Positions 1 through 7,951 of a stretch of 64,000 bases of DNA are shown piece by piece. How positions within the stretch are numbered: position 1 is the first letter of the stretch; each line of letters opens with the position of its first letter. The notes under the pieces are model-generated. The model was not told the origin of the DNA. It saw only the letters and a list, made by a program, of their open reading frames with translations, and ran no database searches. The position numbers were made by a program, and so were the translations under genes. Source of the DNA: DLKC01 sp002478885 (GTDB lineage Bacteria; Bacteroidota; Bacteroidia; Chitinophagales; Chitinophagaceae); assembly GCA_046329585.1 (NCBI GenBank), contig JAXLUI010000002.1, forward strand, positions 124,001-188,000. Reading direction: 5' to 3'.

Positions 1-439
1 TTGTCATGTAAAAAATACCATCGCTGGCCGATACGATCCGGAAACCTTTGTCAAAATATAAATTCACTGCGATAAAATTATCAGCCAACACATGCAGGGA
101 AATAGTTCGCCATCCTCTTGCCGCAGCTATCGCGAAGGCGCTATCCATCAGCTGCTTGCCCAACCCCCGGCCCCTCCATAGCTGTTCTCCGATATAACCA
201 AAATATTCAGCGCTGTCCTGGTCAATATGCTTAAATCCCATTACCCCGATGGCTGTCCCGGCCTCCACCACTGTCCAGATTGCGTAATCCTTTCTTGCTT
301 CCAGCCCTTTGAACCAGGCCATTTGCTGTTCGCGATCAATGGAAGGGCTTTGTGTAAGCAACCGCAGTTCCGGGTCACTGAGCCATCTGGAGGTCAGGGA
401 AAGCATGGTTTCGTCAAAAGCGCGCAGCTCGATGGTCAT
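1..439 (-). CDS. GNAT family N-acetyltransferase, 3' end beyond window
   Basis: Acetyl-CoA-dependent acyltransferase of the GNAT fold; 146 N-terminal residues are visible and the gene runs off the left edge. The acetyl-CoA loop is clear as RGRGLGKQLM at residues 89-98, preceded by the beta4-type segment GTAIGVMGFK at 61-70 and followed by NFIAVNLYFDKGFR (121-134), the usual NxxAxxLYxKxGF motif. The ATG at 439 overlaps the TGA of the upstream gene by four bases (ATGA), which suggests translational coupling and fixes the start. As the last visible member of the polysaccharide locus it may acylate an amino sugar precursor or a peptide; the acceptor cannot be told from sequence. Confidence 0.85.
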   Translation of the reverse strand, partial: MTIELRAFDETMLSLTSRWLSDPELRLLTQSPSIDREQQMAWFKGLEARKDYAIWTVVEAGTAIGVMGFKHIDQDSAEYFGYIGEQLWRGRGLGKQLMDSAFAIAAARGWRTISLHVLADNFIAVNLYFDKGFRIVSASDGIFYMT

Positions 440-1371
440 AAGGTTAAACGCCAGGAAGTTTTGGAGTAAATCGAGCAGCCGATGCTTTCTTTAAAACGGC
501 ATAACCCGTAATTGGGAGTGCTTTTTTCAGTGGAGGGTCCCACATCAATGACCCGCATACCTTTTTCAAGGTAATAGTCAACCAGCCGGTATGCCAGGTA
601 ATTCATGCATTTATTGGCCGCATGCGCGGGAAGGTCGCCCCAGTAGATCACCTGCACAATACCGTCTGCAACGTAGAAAACAAGGGCTGCGGCAACGGGC
701 TCATCTTCGAGTGAAAGCAGGAAAAAATCGGCCGGGGCCACGCGCATGGTGCGCCTCACCGCTTCCATGGTCATGCGCAGTGGAAACCCTCTTTCTTCGC
801 GGTTCCGGCGGATGACAGAATAGGCTGTTTCTTCCGATGCAGCATTGCCGCAGCGCTCAAACCGGAATGGTTTCGCCAGGGCAATATGCAGGTTCTTTTT
901 CGCATTGTAAGCCAGGCTTTCCAGGTAGCCCTGCATCGTTTGGAGATGTAGGGAATAGTTGAGGTCGCTCGCAAAGGGTATAAATCCTTTCCGGTACAAT
1001 ACATTCGCTACTTTGCTGTTAAAATTAGGGGTATAGAATACCGGGGGAAGTATCAACTCTATGGCACTAAGACCCTTGTTCCGGCAATACCCGGTAAGCA
1101 AGTCTGTAGCGGCCTCTATATCAGCCAGGTCAACAGCTTCATCCTTACAGGCAAACCCTCCGAACGGGGCAGAAAAAGGTGACCGGAAAATGCCATCAGC
1201 GTCCGAACCAATAATCCCCAGCTTAAACTTACCGGTCTTAAAACCCAGGTACACGACAGGCATCTGCCGGGCTTCACCGGTAAGGCTGTTGAAGTCAGCA
1301 GAATTGTACAAATGGCCCGGGTTGTTAAAAATAGCCCGGTATTCCGTGCCGCTGGTCTGGCTAAGCTCCAT
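436..1371 (-). CDS. FemAB/GNAT-like acyltransferase
   Basis: 311 residues. The C-terminal half has the layout of the Acetyltransf_6/FemAB-like group: a stretch beginning NREERGFPLRMT, then SLEDEPVAAALVFYVADGIVQVIYWGD, then a conserved-looking end with MRVIDVGPSTEKSTPNYG and RFKESIG. Family members move acyl or aminoacyl groups onto amino groups and are common in exopolysaccharide loci; the substrate here is unknown. It overlaps the upstream cupin gene by 11 bases and the downstream GNAT gene by four, so all are probably one transcript. No signal peptide or membrane segment is seen, so a cytoplasmic role on a nucleotide sugar or lipid-linked intermediate is inferred. Confidence 0.7.
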   Translation of the reverse strand: MELSQTSGTEYRAIFNNPGHLYNSADFNSLTGEARQMPVVYLGFKTGKFKLGIIGSDADGIFRSPFSAPFGGFACKDEAVDLADIEAATDLLTGYCRNKGLSAIELILPPVFYTPNFNSKVANVLYRKGFIPFASDLNYSLHLQTMQGYLESLAYNAKKNLHIALAKPFRFERCGNAASEETAYSVIRRNREERGFPLRMTMEAVRRTMRVAPADFFLLSLEDEPVAAALVFYVADGIVQVIYWGDLPAHAANKCMNYLAYRLVDYYLEKGMRVIDVGPSTEKSTPNYGLCRFKESIGCSIYSKTSWRLTL

Positions 1372-1783
1372 TAAAGTTCAGGTATTCGTTATAGTCTCTT
1401 ATATAATCGGCTTCCGTGTATATTTCCGACGCAAGCACAAGGCAAATAGCCCCCGAGGAGAAATTTCGCATATCCCTCCAGGTGCCGGGAGGGATCAGCA
1501 ACCCGAAATAAGGCCTGTTAAGCTGCACCGTTTTCGTTTCGCTGCCGTCACTCAGGACAATGTCGAAACTCCCGCTTGCTGCAACGATAAGCTGGTACAG
1601 TGTTTTATGCGCATGGCCTCCCCTGCCGGCGCCACCGGGTACATCATAAAGATAATACACCCGCTTTATGTCAAAAGGTATCTCCCTGCCTCCATGCAGC
1701 ACGGTGAGCGCCCCTGACGGCCGCTCTATTTTGGGCAGTTCAAGCATTATACAATCGTGAACAGATGCTTTAGATCGTTTCAT
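1361..1783 (-). CDS. FdtA/QdtA-type sugar 3,4-ketoisomerase (WxcM-like cupin)
   Basis: 140-residue single-domain cupin of the WxcM C-terminal/FdtA type. Known members isomerise dTDP-4-keto-6-deoxy-glucose to the 3-keto sugar that is then transaminated to Fuc3N or Qui3N. Diagnostic residues are present: IKRVYYLYDVPGG, then RGGHAHKTLYQLIVA carrying the two histidines implicated in catalysis, and the late PYFGLLIPPGTWRDM segment. The ATG at 1783 overlaps the preceding paralogue by 14 bases; a second ATG at 1747 (MLELPKIER) would give a more typical family N-terminus. It is the better conserved of two tandem copies. The rmlA/rmlB genes that would supply its substrate are not in the window. Confidence 0.85.
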   Translation of the reverse strand: MKRSKASVHDCIMLELPKIERPSGALTVLHGGREIPFDIKRVYYLYDVPGGAGRGGHAHKTLYQLIVAASGSFDIVLSDGSETKTVQLNRPYFGLLIPPGTWRDMRNFSSGAICLVLASEIYTEADYIRDYNEYLNFNGA

Positions 1784-2222
1784 GTCTCAGTTGTAAATAG
1801 AGGTCAATATCCCTGATATAATCTGTCTCATCAAAGGACGTATCAGATAAGATCAGCGCCAGCGAGTTAGTGGAGAAATTCTCCAGCGACCGCCAGGTCA
1901 TTGCAGGTATCAGCAGGCCATAATAAGAACGGTTAAGCTGTATTTTCCGCGTTTCCTTTTCATCCTGGAGCACCACATCAAAACTGCCCGAGATCGCCAC
2001 GATGAATTCCTGTTGCTGCCGGTAGGCATGCCCCATTCTTAATGCGCCGCCAGGCACATCATACAACCAATAGGCGCGCCGGATAGCAAAAGGCACATGG
2101 TTGTCTGCCTCAATAAAGGATAGATTGCCCCTGCTGTCCGGTATTTTTGGTAACCAGGTAAGCGCAAGTGCTGAAACCGGTATTGGCATAATTTGCTTAA
2201 AGATTTCTGAGTTGTTTGTCAA
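1770..2222 (-). CDS. FdtA/WxcM-like cupin paralogue with altered active site
   Basis: 150 residues, clearly paralogous to the next gene downstream: IRRAYWLYDVPGG, SGSFDVVL, RSYYGLLIPAMTWR align motif for motif. The catalytic signature is changed, though: the paralogue has RGGHAHK while this copy has RMGHAYRQQQ, so the second histidine is tyrosine. FdtA-type 3,4-ketoisomerases rely on that histidine pair, so this copy may be an inactive partner, a binding protein or an enzyme of changed specificity. The start at 2222 overlaps the GT14 gene by 26 bases; an internal ATG at 2189 (MPIPVSALAL) avoids the overlap and is equally plausible. Confidence 0.8.
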   Translation of the reverse strand: MTNNSEIFKQIMPIPVSALALTWLPKIPDSRGNLSFIEADNHVPFAIRRAYWLYDVPGGALRMGHAYRQQQEFIVAISGSFDVVLQDEKETRKIQLNRSYYGLLIPAMTWRSLENFSTNSLALILSDTSFDETDYIRDIDLYLQLRHETI

Positions 2223-3039
2223 TCGATGCAGTCAGCGTACCTGACGCATCCGTGAATTTCCGGGCAAAGAATTTATCACTGGCTGCTGCAAGGGCAGGCA
2301 GCCACCGTTCATCCAGTACAGCGGGCCCCGGGTCAACACTCCAGTCTGCATAGGTCAGGTAACCCCTTATTTGGCCGGCAAAACTGCTGTTACCAATGAT
2401 CGTTTGAAAAAATGCCTCATCGGAACAAAATCCCCACTTGAAAAAAGATACATACCGGCTGCCAGGGGCCGATTCTTTCAAAATATGGCCCACAGCGTTT
2501 TTTGACAACACAAACCACGAAGCGCCCGTAAAAAGAGGAAACGGGATCTGCTTGCTGACGTGGAAAGACCGTAGTTTTTTTTGCAGCCAGGTAAAGAACC
2601 GGGTCCGGTAACTGGCCTTATCCCTCCTGTTGTAATGGTCGGTAAAATAATAATATTTGTACCTCGACAACGGGGCAAAAGGGTCTTCGCCCATGCGGTG
2701 GATATGGATATACTCGCCACCCGCCGCCAGCAGTTCCTTCAGCCAATGGTTGGGTTTGATGGGATAATCAACTCCGCTGATATACGCGTAATAATCATGG
2801 CCGTCCTTTACCGCCGCTTCCATTAAAAGAAGTGTGGCTGTTACCTGCGAAAAGCCCGACCAATGCACATCAACCCGTGGCCGGATATATTCGATCCGGT
2901 CCCCGCTGATGACAGGCAGGGCTGCTTTGCGGTCAATATGAATATAAAAAAACACATCCTCGTCCTGCAATGCGTCGATCAGTCTTTGCAGGTGCTGGTA
3001 GTTACCGTGCGCGGCAATTAGATAAGCAATACGCATCAA
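2197..3039 (-). CDS. Core-2/I-branching type glycosyltransferase (GT14-like)
   Basis: 280 residues with the Branch-family pattern: N-terminal MRIAYLIAAHGNYQHLQRLIDALQ, FFYIHIDRKA at about 30-39, WSGFSQVTATLLLMEAAV, YAYISGVDYPIKP, TGASWFVLSKNAVGHIL and the acidic SDEAFFQTIIGNSSF near residue 215. Eukaryotic relatives add beta-1,6-GlcNAc branches; bacterial members are found in capsule and O-antigen loci with mostly unproven donors. The start overlaps the stop of the upstream GT2 gene as ATGA. It probably adds one residue to the lipid-linked glycan at the inner membrane. Confidence 0.85.
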   Translation of the reverse strand: MMRIAYLIAAHGNYQHLQRLIDALQDEDVFFYIHIDRKAALPVISGDRIEYIRPRVDVHWSGFSQVTATLLLMEAAVKDGHDYYAYISGVDYPIKPNHWLKELLAAGGEYIHIHRMGEDPFAPLSRYKYYYFTDHYNRRDKASYRTRFFTWLQKKLRSFHVSKQIPFPLFTGASWFVLSKNAVGHILKESAPGSRYVSFFKWGFCSDEAFFQTIIGNSSFAGQIRGYLTYADWSVDPGPAVLDERWLPALAAASDKFFARKFTDASGTLTASIDKQLRNL

Positions 3040-4001
3040 TTCCTCTTAGCCGGTTTTGAACTACCGGAAATGTGTTGCAGCCGAAGCCTCATTTTACGTA
3101 AGATCTTTTCGGCGTCTTGTCGCCATACAAACCACCGGAAAGCCTGCCTTCCCCCAAAAAATCGGTCAACCGCCTCCAGGATTCCTGACACCGTTGCCGC
3201 TTCAAATCGCTGGCGCTTTTTTTTGAAACTGTTATAACGGTTATATACCGAACGCTTAATAGAGTCCGTATCCAAAGGCATTTCATCCCGTAATAAACCA
3301 AACATTTTTATCTCTTCAATATACTGTACACCGCTTGCATAAGACATGCTGGTAGGGCTGTCTGCCGTCCGCCGGTAATAATTCAGTAGTTCCTTGCTGA
3401 TGAACACATTTCCAAGCAGGCTCACCTGTATCCAGAAATACCAGTCGCCGCACTGCCGGAAATCCGTAAAGGCTTCGTTCACCCTGAGTGCCGCATCGCG
3501 CCTGAAAATGGCCATACTGGCATTAAAAATGGTACAACCATACAGCAGTCGCTGCCGGAAAAAGTCGCCACCGTTCAACAGGGCTGGCCCGTCATAGGTT
3601 GATTGCCAGTTTACGCTGCCTTCATCCGTTACGCAATAAGACTGGGCAAATGCCAGCACCATCCCGGGCTGCCCTTCCATACCGGTCAACAGGGTTTCCA
3701 GGAATGCGCTGCTGCAGTAATCGTCACTCTCCGCGATCCAAACCCAATCTCCTTTTGCCAGTGATATGCCTGTACGCCATTGCTTAAAGGCCGAGCCGCT
3801 GTTTACCTCGTTATAGATAATGTGCGTTACCCTTTCCTGCCTGCGGTATCGTTCAATAATCTCCTTGCTGTTATCGGTCGACGCATCGTCCAGGATGATC
3901 AGTTCCAGGTCCACGAAGCTTTGCGAAAGTATGCTGTCAAGCCTGCGCGCCAGGAAACGGCCATGATTATAATTGGGTACAATTACGGAAACCATGATCA
4001 A
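3036..4001 (-). CDS. GT2 family glycosyltransferase
   Basis: 321 residues with a canonical GT-A N-terminus: VSVIVPNYNHGRFLARRLDS, LELIILDDASTDNS at 33-45, and the metal-binding acidic segment AESDDYC at 90-96. Further on the tryptophan-rich QCGDWYFWIQVSLLGNVF is typical of inverting GT2 enzymes that extend bacterial polysaccharides. The C-terminal ~70 residues are basic and probably associate with the membrane. Starts at 4001 in an ATGA overlap with the GT4 gene; an ATG two codons on is also possible. Donor and acceptor cannot be predicted. Confidence 0.9.
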   Translation of the reverse strand: MIMVSVIVPNYNHGRFLARRLDSILSQSFVDLELIILDDASTDNSKEIIERYRRQERVTHIIYNEVNSGSAFKQWRTGISLAKGDWVWIAESDDYCSSAFLETLLTGMEGQPGMVLAFAQSYCVTDEGSVNWQSTYDGPALLNGGDFFRQRLLYGCTIFNASMAIFRRDAALRVNEAFTDFRQCGDWYFWIQVSLLGNVFISKELLNYYRRTADSPTSMSYASGVQYIEEIKMFGLLRDEMPLDTDSIKRSVYNRYNSFKKKRQRFEAATVSGILEAVDRFFGGRQAFRWFVWRQDAEKILRKMRLRLQHISGSSKPAKRN

Positions 4002-5152
4002 CGCGGTTGTTGCAGGATGTTTTTCATGATCGCCAGGGAGTGGTCCCGGTTATATACCAGCTCAATAGCGGAACGCAGCGCCGCTGCCGCCGCTTTTCTT
4101 TCTGCGGCGGGCATAGCGGTCAACTGTTCCAGTAACCGTATCCAGTTTTCCGGTGAATGTGGCTCATGCACCAGGAAAGGATAATCGTTGCCAAGCATCT
4201 CTTTTACACCCCCGATATCGGAGGCTAACGGTAATACGCCACTGATGCTCATTTCCAGTAAAGTGAGCGGGGTATGGTCATATCCCTGGCTAGGGAACAG
4301 CCCTGCATCAGCAAGCTGGTAATGGGCCGAAAGCGCTGCCTGCGAAAGCTGGCCAACATGCAATACCCATACGTTGCCTGTCCTGCTTTTGGCAACAGCC
4401 TGCCTGCCCCCCGCAAATATCAGCACCAGCTCTTTGCCCTCAGGGCTCCTCAGCTGCGGCAAAATTTGCTCAAGCATTCGCTTCCCCTTCACAGGGTGGT
4501 CTCCGCCCGAAAATATCAATACAAAAGCGTCATCTCCGATGCCATATAGCGCCCGGAGTAAAGCCACTTCCTCCTTCCTGTCCAGGTAAAAGGCAGCCTC
4601 ACACCAATTGGGCAGGAAATAATAACTGGCAAGCAACGGAGCAGGTTGCATTTTCTGCAGTAACAGGTGATAGGCACTCCGGGATGGCGTTACAAAATAA
4701 TCCGCGTAACGGATCAGGGAAAGATATCGCGGTTTACAAATGGCCGATATATTATGGATCCAGTACAACAATTTGGCGCCAGGGAATAAGGTCCGTGCAT
4801 CTTGCATATCATCAAGCCCGGGAACAATTACTGCGTCAAACTGCTCACCGTTTGCTTTAAGCTTTTGCTTTGCCGCCCCCCGTTTCAACCGCACCCAATG
4901 TAAACGGGAAAGGCCAAGGCTATTGTTCACTTTGCGCTGAAGCCGCTTTAGTACCGGTATGGACACCGCTATCCGTTTCGCTCCACGGGGGTAGCGGCCT
5001 CCCTTGTCTTCATAGGAAAGTACAAAGCAATCAAAATCATCCTGCAGGCCCTCCAGTAAAGAGGCGGCAAGCCTCGTGACCGAAGTGGAAGAGTCCGTAG
5101 TGATCTCTTCGTAGTAATAATACAGCAGTATTTTCTTTTTCAACGGCATCAC
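3998..5152 (-). CDS. GT4 family glycosyltransferase (Glycos_transf_1)
   Basis: 384 residues with a GT-B two-domain layout. The C-terminal domain shows FVLIFSGGDHPVKGKRMLEQ, then VWVLHVGQLSQAAL and LADAGLFPSQGYDHTPLTLLEMSISGVLPLASDIGG, the ExxxxxxxE-like nucleotide-sugar site of GT4 retaining enzymes. The N-terminal acceptor domain includes FDAVIVPGLDDM and YWIHNISAIC. It sits between two GT2 genes with 4-base overlaps on both sides (3998-4001 and 5149-5152). Likely transfers a hexose or deoxyhexose to the growing repeat unit; specificity is unknown. Confidence 0.88.
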   Translation of the reverse strand: MMPLKKKILLYYYYEEITTDSSTSVTRLAASLLEGLQDDFDCFVLSYEDKGGRYPRGAKRIAVSIPVLKRLQRKVNNSLGLSRLHWVRLKRGAAKQKLKANGEQFDAVIVPGLDDMQDARTLFPGAKLLYWIHNISAICKPRYLSLIRYADYFVTPSRSAYHLLLQKMQPAPLLASYYFLPNWCEAAFYLDRKEEVALLRALYGIGDDAFVLIFSGGDHPVKGKRMLEQILPQLRSPEGKELVLIFAGGRQAVAKSRTGNVWVLHVGQLSQAALSAHYQLADAGLFPSQGYDHTPLTLLEMSISGVLPLASDIGGVKEMLGNDYPFLVHEPHSPENWIRLLEQLTAMPAAERKAAAAALRSAIELVYNRDHSLAIMKNILQQPR

Positions 5153-6072
5153 GAATAATAGCTGAGCTGGTAAACGGCTTTTCTAAGCAGCCCTGCAGGT
5201 AAAAAATAAGAAAAGAATAAGCTTAAGACCCGGGTGTACCACGAAGGCAGGTAATGGATCAGCCGCCTGATCCCGGCTACATCCAGTTGCTTTTGATTCA
5301 CAAGTGCCCGCCGTATCCACAGGCAGCGGGCTTTTCTTTTCTCCCCGGCTATCCCGGGCATATTGGGCAACAGGCTGATCATTTCCAGCACCTGCAGGTA
5401 CTTGCTGCCGGTATTGCGGATACTCTGCTGCGGGTGTAGCCGGTACCAGGCCAGGTATCGCCTGTTCAGTTCAAACCGGGCTCCCTGTAACAACATCCTC
5501 AGCCACAGGTCAAAGTCTTCTCCAAACTGCAGTGCTGTGGACTCCCTGAAACAACCGGCGTCCAGTATTCGCTGCTTTTGGGCAAGCACTGTGAAAATCG
5601 GAATATAATTAAGCTTCAGTAAACGGATGAAACCTTCCTTTCCCTCGAGGCTGTCATAGTCTGGTACGCCCGTTCCTGCCTGGTAACGGCCTTCCGGATC
5701 CAGGTAATGGATATAACCAAAAACAAGGTCGGCCTTACTGCTGTCCAGCAACGCAAGCTGTTGCTCCAGCATCTCGGGTACCCACAGGTCATCTGCGTCA
5801 AGAAAAGCAACCAGCCCGCCCCGGGCCATTGCAATGCCGGCGTTTCTTGCCTTGCCTTGCCGGCCATTCTCCTGGTATATATACCGCACCCTTGCATCGG
5901 CAGCAGCAAGGGTCTCCACCTTCCGGCGGCTGTCATCCGTACTGCCATCATCTACAACGATCAGCTCCCAGTAAGGATAGGTCTGGGCAATAACACTGCC
6001 GATGCTTTCTTCAATATAAAGACCCGCGTTGTAGGCGGGCATCACAACCGACACGACCGGCAGTTCCTTCAT
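5149..6072 (-). CDS. GT2 family glycosyltransferase
   Basis: 307 residues: PVVSVVMPAYNAGLYIEESI, WELIVVDDGSTDDS at 36-48, GKARNAGIAMARGGLVAFLDADDLW with the LDADD metal site at 91-95, and FGEDFDLWLRMLLQGARF, all textbook for GT2 enzymes. The last 40 residues (TRVLSLFFSYFLPAGLLRKAVYQL) are hydrophobic and may be a membrane anchor. Overlaps the GT4 gene and the upstream GT2 gene by four bases each. Confidence 0.9.
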   Translation of the reverse strand: MKELPVVSVVMPAYNAGLYIEESIGSVIAQTYPYWELIVVDDGSTDDSRRKVETLAAADARVRYIYQENGRQGKARNAGIAMARGGLVAFLDADDLWVPEMLEQQLALLDSSKADLVFGYIHYLDPEGRYQAGTGVPDYDSLEGKEGFIRLLKLNYIPIFTVLAQKQRILDAGCFRESTALQFGEDFDLWLRMLLQGARFELNRRYLAWYRLHPQQSIRNTGSKYLQVLEMISLLPNMPGIAGEKRKARCLWIRRALVNQKQLDVAGIRRLIHYLPSWYTRVLSLFFSYFLPAGLLRKAVYQLSYYS

Positions 6073-7181
6073 GGCTGTTGCGTTTGGTTAAGCCGGTGCA
6101 CAGGTGCCGCTTCCCTTAGCTCCGCGAGACGGCCCATAAATTGCCAGGTGTCCTGAAAAGCTGCTTCCAGCAACACCCGGTTCCGGTAGAGCCAACGCAG
6201 TTTATGCAGCGCTGCTTTTACCTGTATTTCCTTTTTGGAGCCTTCCTGCCCCTTTACCAGCAACTTGAGAGAAAGCAATCCATGCCCCGGGGGTAAGAAG
6301 CAACGGATCAGCTTCCTGCGGTGTTTGGCCAGCATTTTCCGGTACAAGGGTAAAAAGGCACCGTTTGTCGTTGCCGAACGCTGTTCGTAGCAATATTGGT
6401 ACAGTTCAAAATACAATTGGGGAATGGCATGGCCCTCAGCCATCATTTTCACGCAATAGCGCCAGTCAAGACGGCCTGCAGGCATATAGTGCACAAACTG
6501 CAGCCGCTCATCATAGTAAAGGTCATACCCCAGATAAAGCATCACCAGGCAGAGTTCTGCATCGCCGCCTGACGACAGTTCCTTTCCCTTCCTGTCCGTC
6601 AGCAACTGCCGGTAGTCAATGGCCTCCAGTTGCTGCAGCAGTGATTTGCGCACCAGCATACCTGCACCGGCTAAATAAGTGCGCTGGTTGGCATTCCCCG
6701 ATTGTTGCATCGGGCGCCCGACCGCATAGGCCTTTTCAAACCGGGAAAACCACGCCGGTTCATTCGCTTCAAAACAGGCCGTCGATCTGCCGCCGAGCAC
6801 CCCGATATTGGGATGCGCCTGCATTTGCTGGAACGAGATCCGGATATAGTCTGGCGCCAGCCAGTTGTCATCATCGCAGTAAAGCAACAGCTCGTATTGC
6901 GCAGCATCGGCCCCCGTCTTACGCGCAAAGGAAAGCCCGGGCCTTGGTTCCGCGATCACGTTGAAAGGCGCTGTACATCGATATCGCTTCCAGGAGGCGA
7001 AAGCAACTGCGGAGCTGTCGTCGCTGGAATGATTGTCAACAACGATCACTTCCCATTCAATGCCTTGGGGCACCTGTTGAAGGGCAAGGTGCTTCAGCGT
7101 TTCGGGCAGGCGTCCTGCGCTGTTGTAACAACAAACGATAACAGATACGCCTGCCGGCTTTATGGGATAAATGGTTGCTAT
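6069..7181 (-). CDS. GT2 family glycosyltransferase, non-canonical start
   Basis: The open frame contains a full GT2 N-terminus, KPAGVSVIVCCYNSAGRLPE, then EVIVVDNHSSDDS, FARKTGADAAQYELLLYCDDDNW and later SSGGDAELCLVMLYLGYDL. The first ordinary start codon in frame is GTG at 7073, which would delete the first beta strand and nucleotide-binding loop. In-frame stop TAA lies at 7196-7194, and no ATG, GTG or TTG occurs between it and 7073. An ATA at 7181-7179 overlaps the TAG of the upstream methyltransferase by four bases, exactly where other genes here use ATGA overlaps, so ATA (or ATT at 7172) is the inferred start, giving about 370 residues. A substitution in a former ATG is an alternative. 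Confidence 0.75.
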   Translation of the reverse strand: MATIYPIKPAGVSVIVCCYNSAGRLPETLKHLALQQVPQGIEWEVIVVDNHSSDDSSAVAFASWKRYRCTAPFNVIAEPRPGLSFARKTGADAAQYELLLYCDDDNWLAPDYIRISFQQMQAHPNIGVLGGRSTACFEANEPAWFSRFEKAYAVGRPMQQSGNANQRTYLAGAGMLVRKSLLQQLEAIDYRQLLTDRKGKELSSGGDAELCLVMLYLGYDLYYDERLQFVHYMPAGRLDWRYCVKMMAEGHAIPQLYFELYQYCYEQRSATTNGAFLPLYRKMLAKHRRKLIRCFLPPGHGLLSLKLLVKGQEGSKKEIQVKAALHKLRWLYRNRVLLEAAFQDTWQFMGRLAELREAAPVHRLNQTQQP

Positions 7182-7951
7182 GGCGACTGTTTTTTAGGCC
7201 TGTTGAATTGGGTTGCGATTTTTGTCTTTAGCAGCTGCAGGTAAAAACGCAGCGATAGCCGCCCGCTTTTGATGCGCCTGAGTTGCTGCTTCAGCTCCGA
7301 TGCCTGTTGCGCATGAACAGCGAGTAGGTCAGGATGTATATATTGCCGGATCCCGGCTTCATATGCCGGGAAAAGATAGTTGTCCGGCGACAATGAGGCA
7401 TGCATCACGAGAAACATATTCTGCTTGTACCACCAGTTGACTTTCGGGTTGTTCCAGAACCTTTCCCTGAATACATCGTAAAACACAAAGCCCCTCGCCC
7501 TGAATTTAGCTATCCAGTAATCTGCGGCCTGTTCATTTACATGAAATTGGCCGCCCTGGTTGGGTACCGCTGCCGAGAAGATGATCTTGTCGCCCAGGTG
7601 TACCAGGTTGTCAACAAGCGTGTCGGCAGCAGCAGCAGATAGATGCTCGGCCACTTCCAGGCAGAGCACCAGGTCAGCCCTGGGCCCGTCCGGCAACACC
7701 TGCTCCAGGTCGGTTACGCGAAAATGGCCTGGGGAAATATACAATTGCTGGTGGTTTACCCAGTCGCCGTCATAGCCCAACACATCTGCTACGCCGCATT
7801 CCTGGAAAACATAGAGGAAATTGCCAAGGCCGCAACCATAATCCACCACCGAACGCGGTTGGAAGACGTTAGCCAGTAAAGGCACGATCTCCCGTGGTGC
7901 ATCCAGGTTATGGTCCCTCGGATCATGTACATATTTTACGGTGTCAGCCAT
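7178..7951 (-). CDS. Class I SAM-dependent methyltransferase
   Basis: 257 residues with the SAM-binding signature SVVDYGCGLGNFLYVFQ (motif I, near residues 34-50), acidic motif II LGYDGDW, and post-motif LVLCLEVAEHLSAAAADTLVD typical of Methyltransf_23-type enzymes. FNNPKVNWWYKQN-like aromatic residues follow (RFWNNPKVNWWYKQNMF). Methylation of a glycan terminus or ring hydroxyl is the usual role in polysaccharide loci. The start overlaps the stop of the fucosyltransferase-like gene (TAATG), and its TAG overlaps the apparent ATA start of the downstream GT2 gene. Confidence 0.85.
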   Translation of the reverse strand: MADTVKYVHDPRDHNLDAPREIVPLLANVFQPRSVVDYGCGLGNFLYVFQECGVADVLGYDGDWVNHQQLYISPGHFRVTDLEQVLPDGPRADLVLCLEVAEHLSAAAADTLVDNLVHLGDKIIFSAAVPNQGGQFHVNEQAADYWIAKFRARGFVFYDVFRERFWNNPKVNWWYKQNMFLVMHASLSPDNYLFPAYEAGIRQYIHPDLLAVHAQQASELKQQLRRIKSGRLSLRFYLQLLKTKIATQFNRPKKQSP

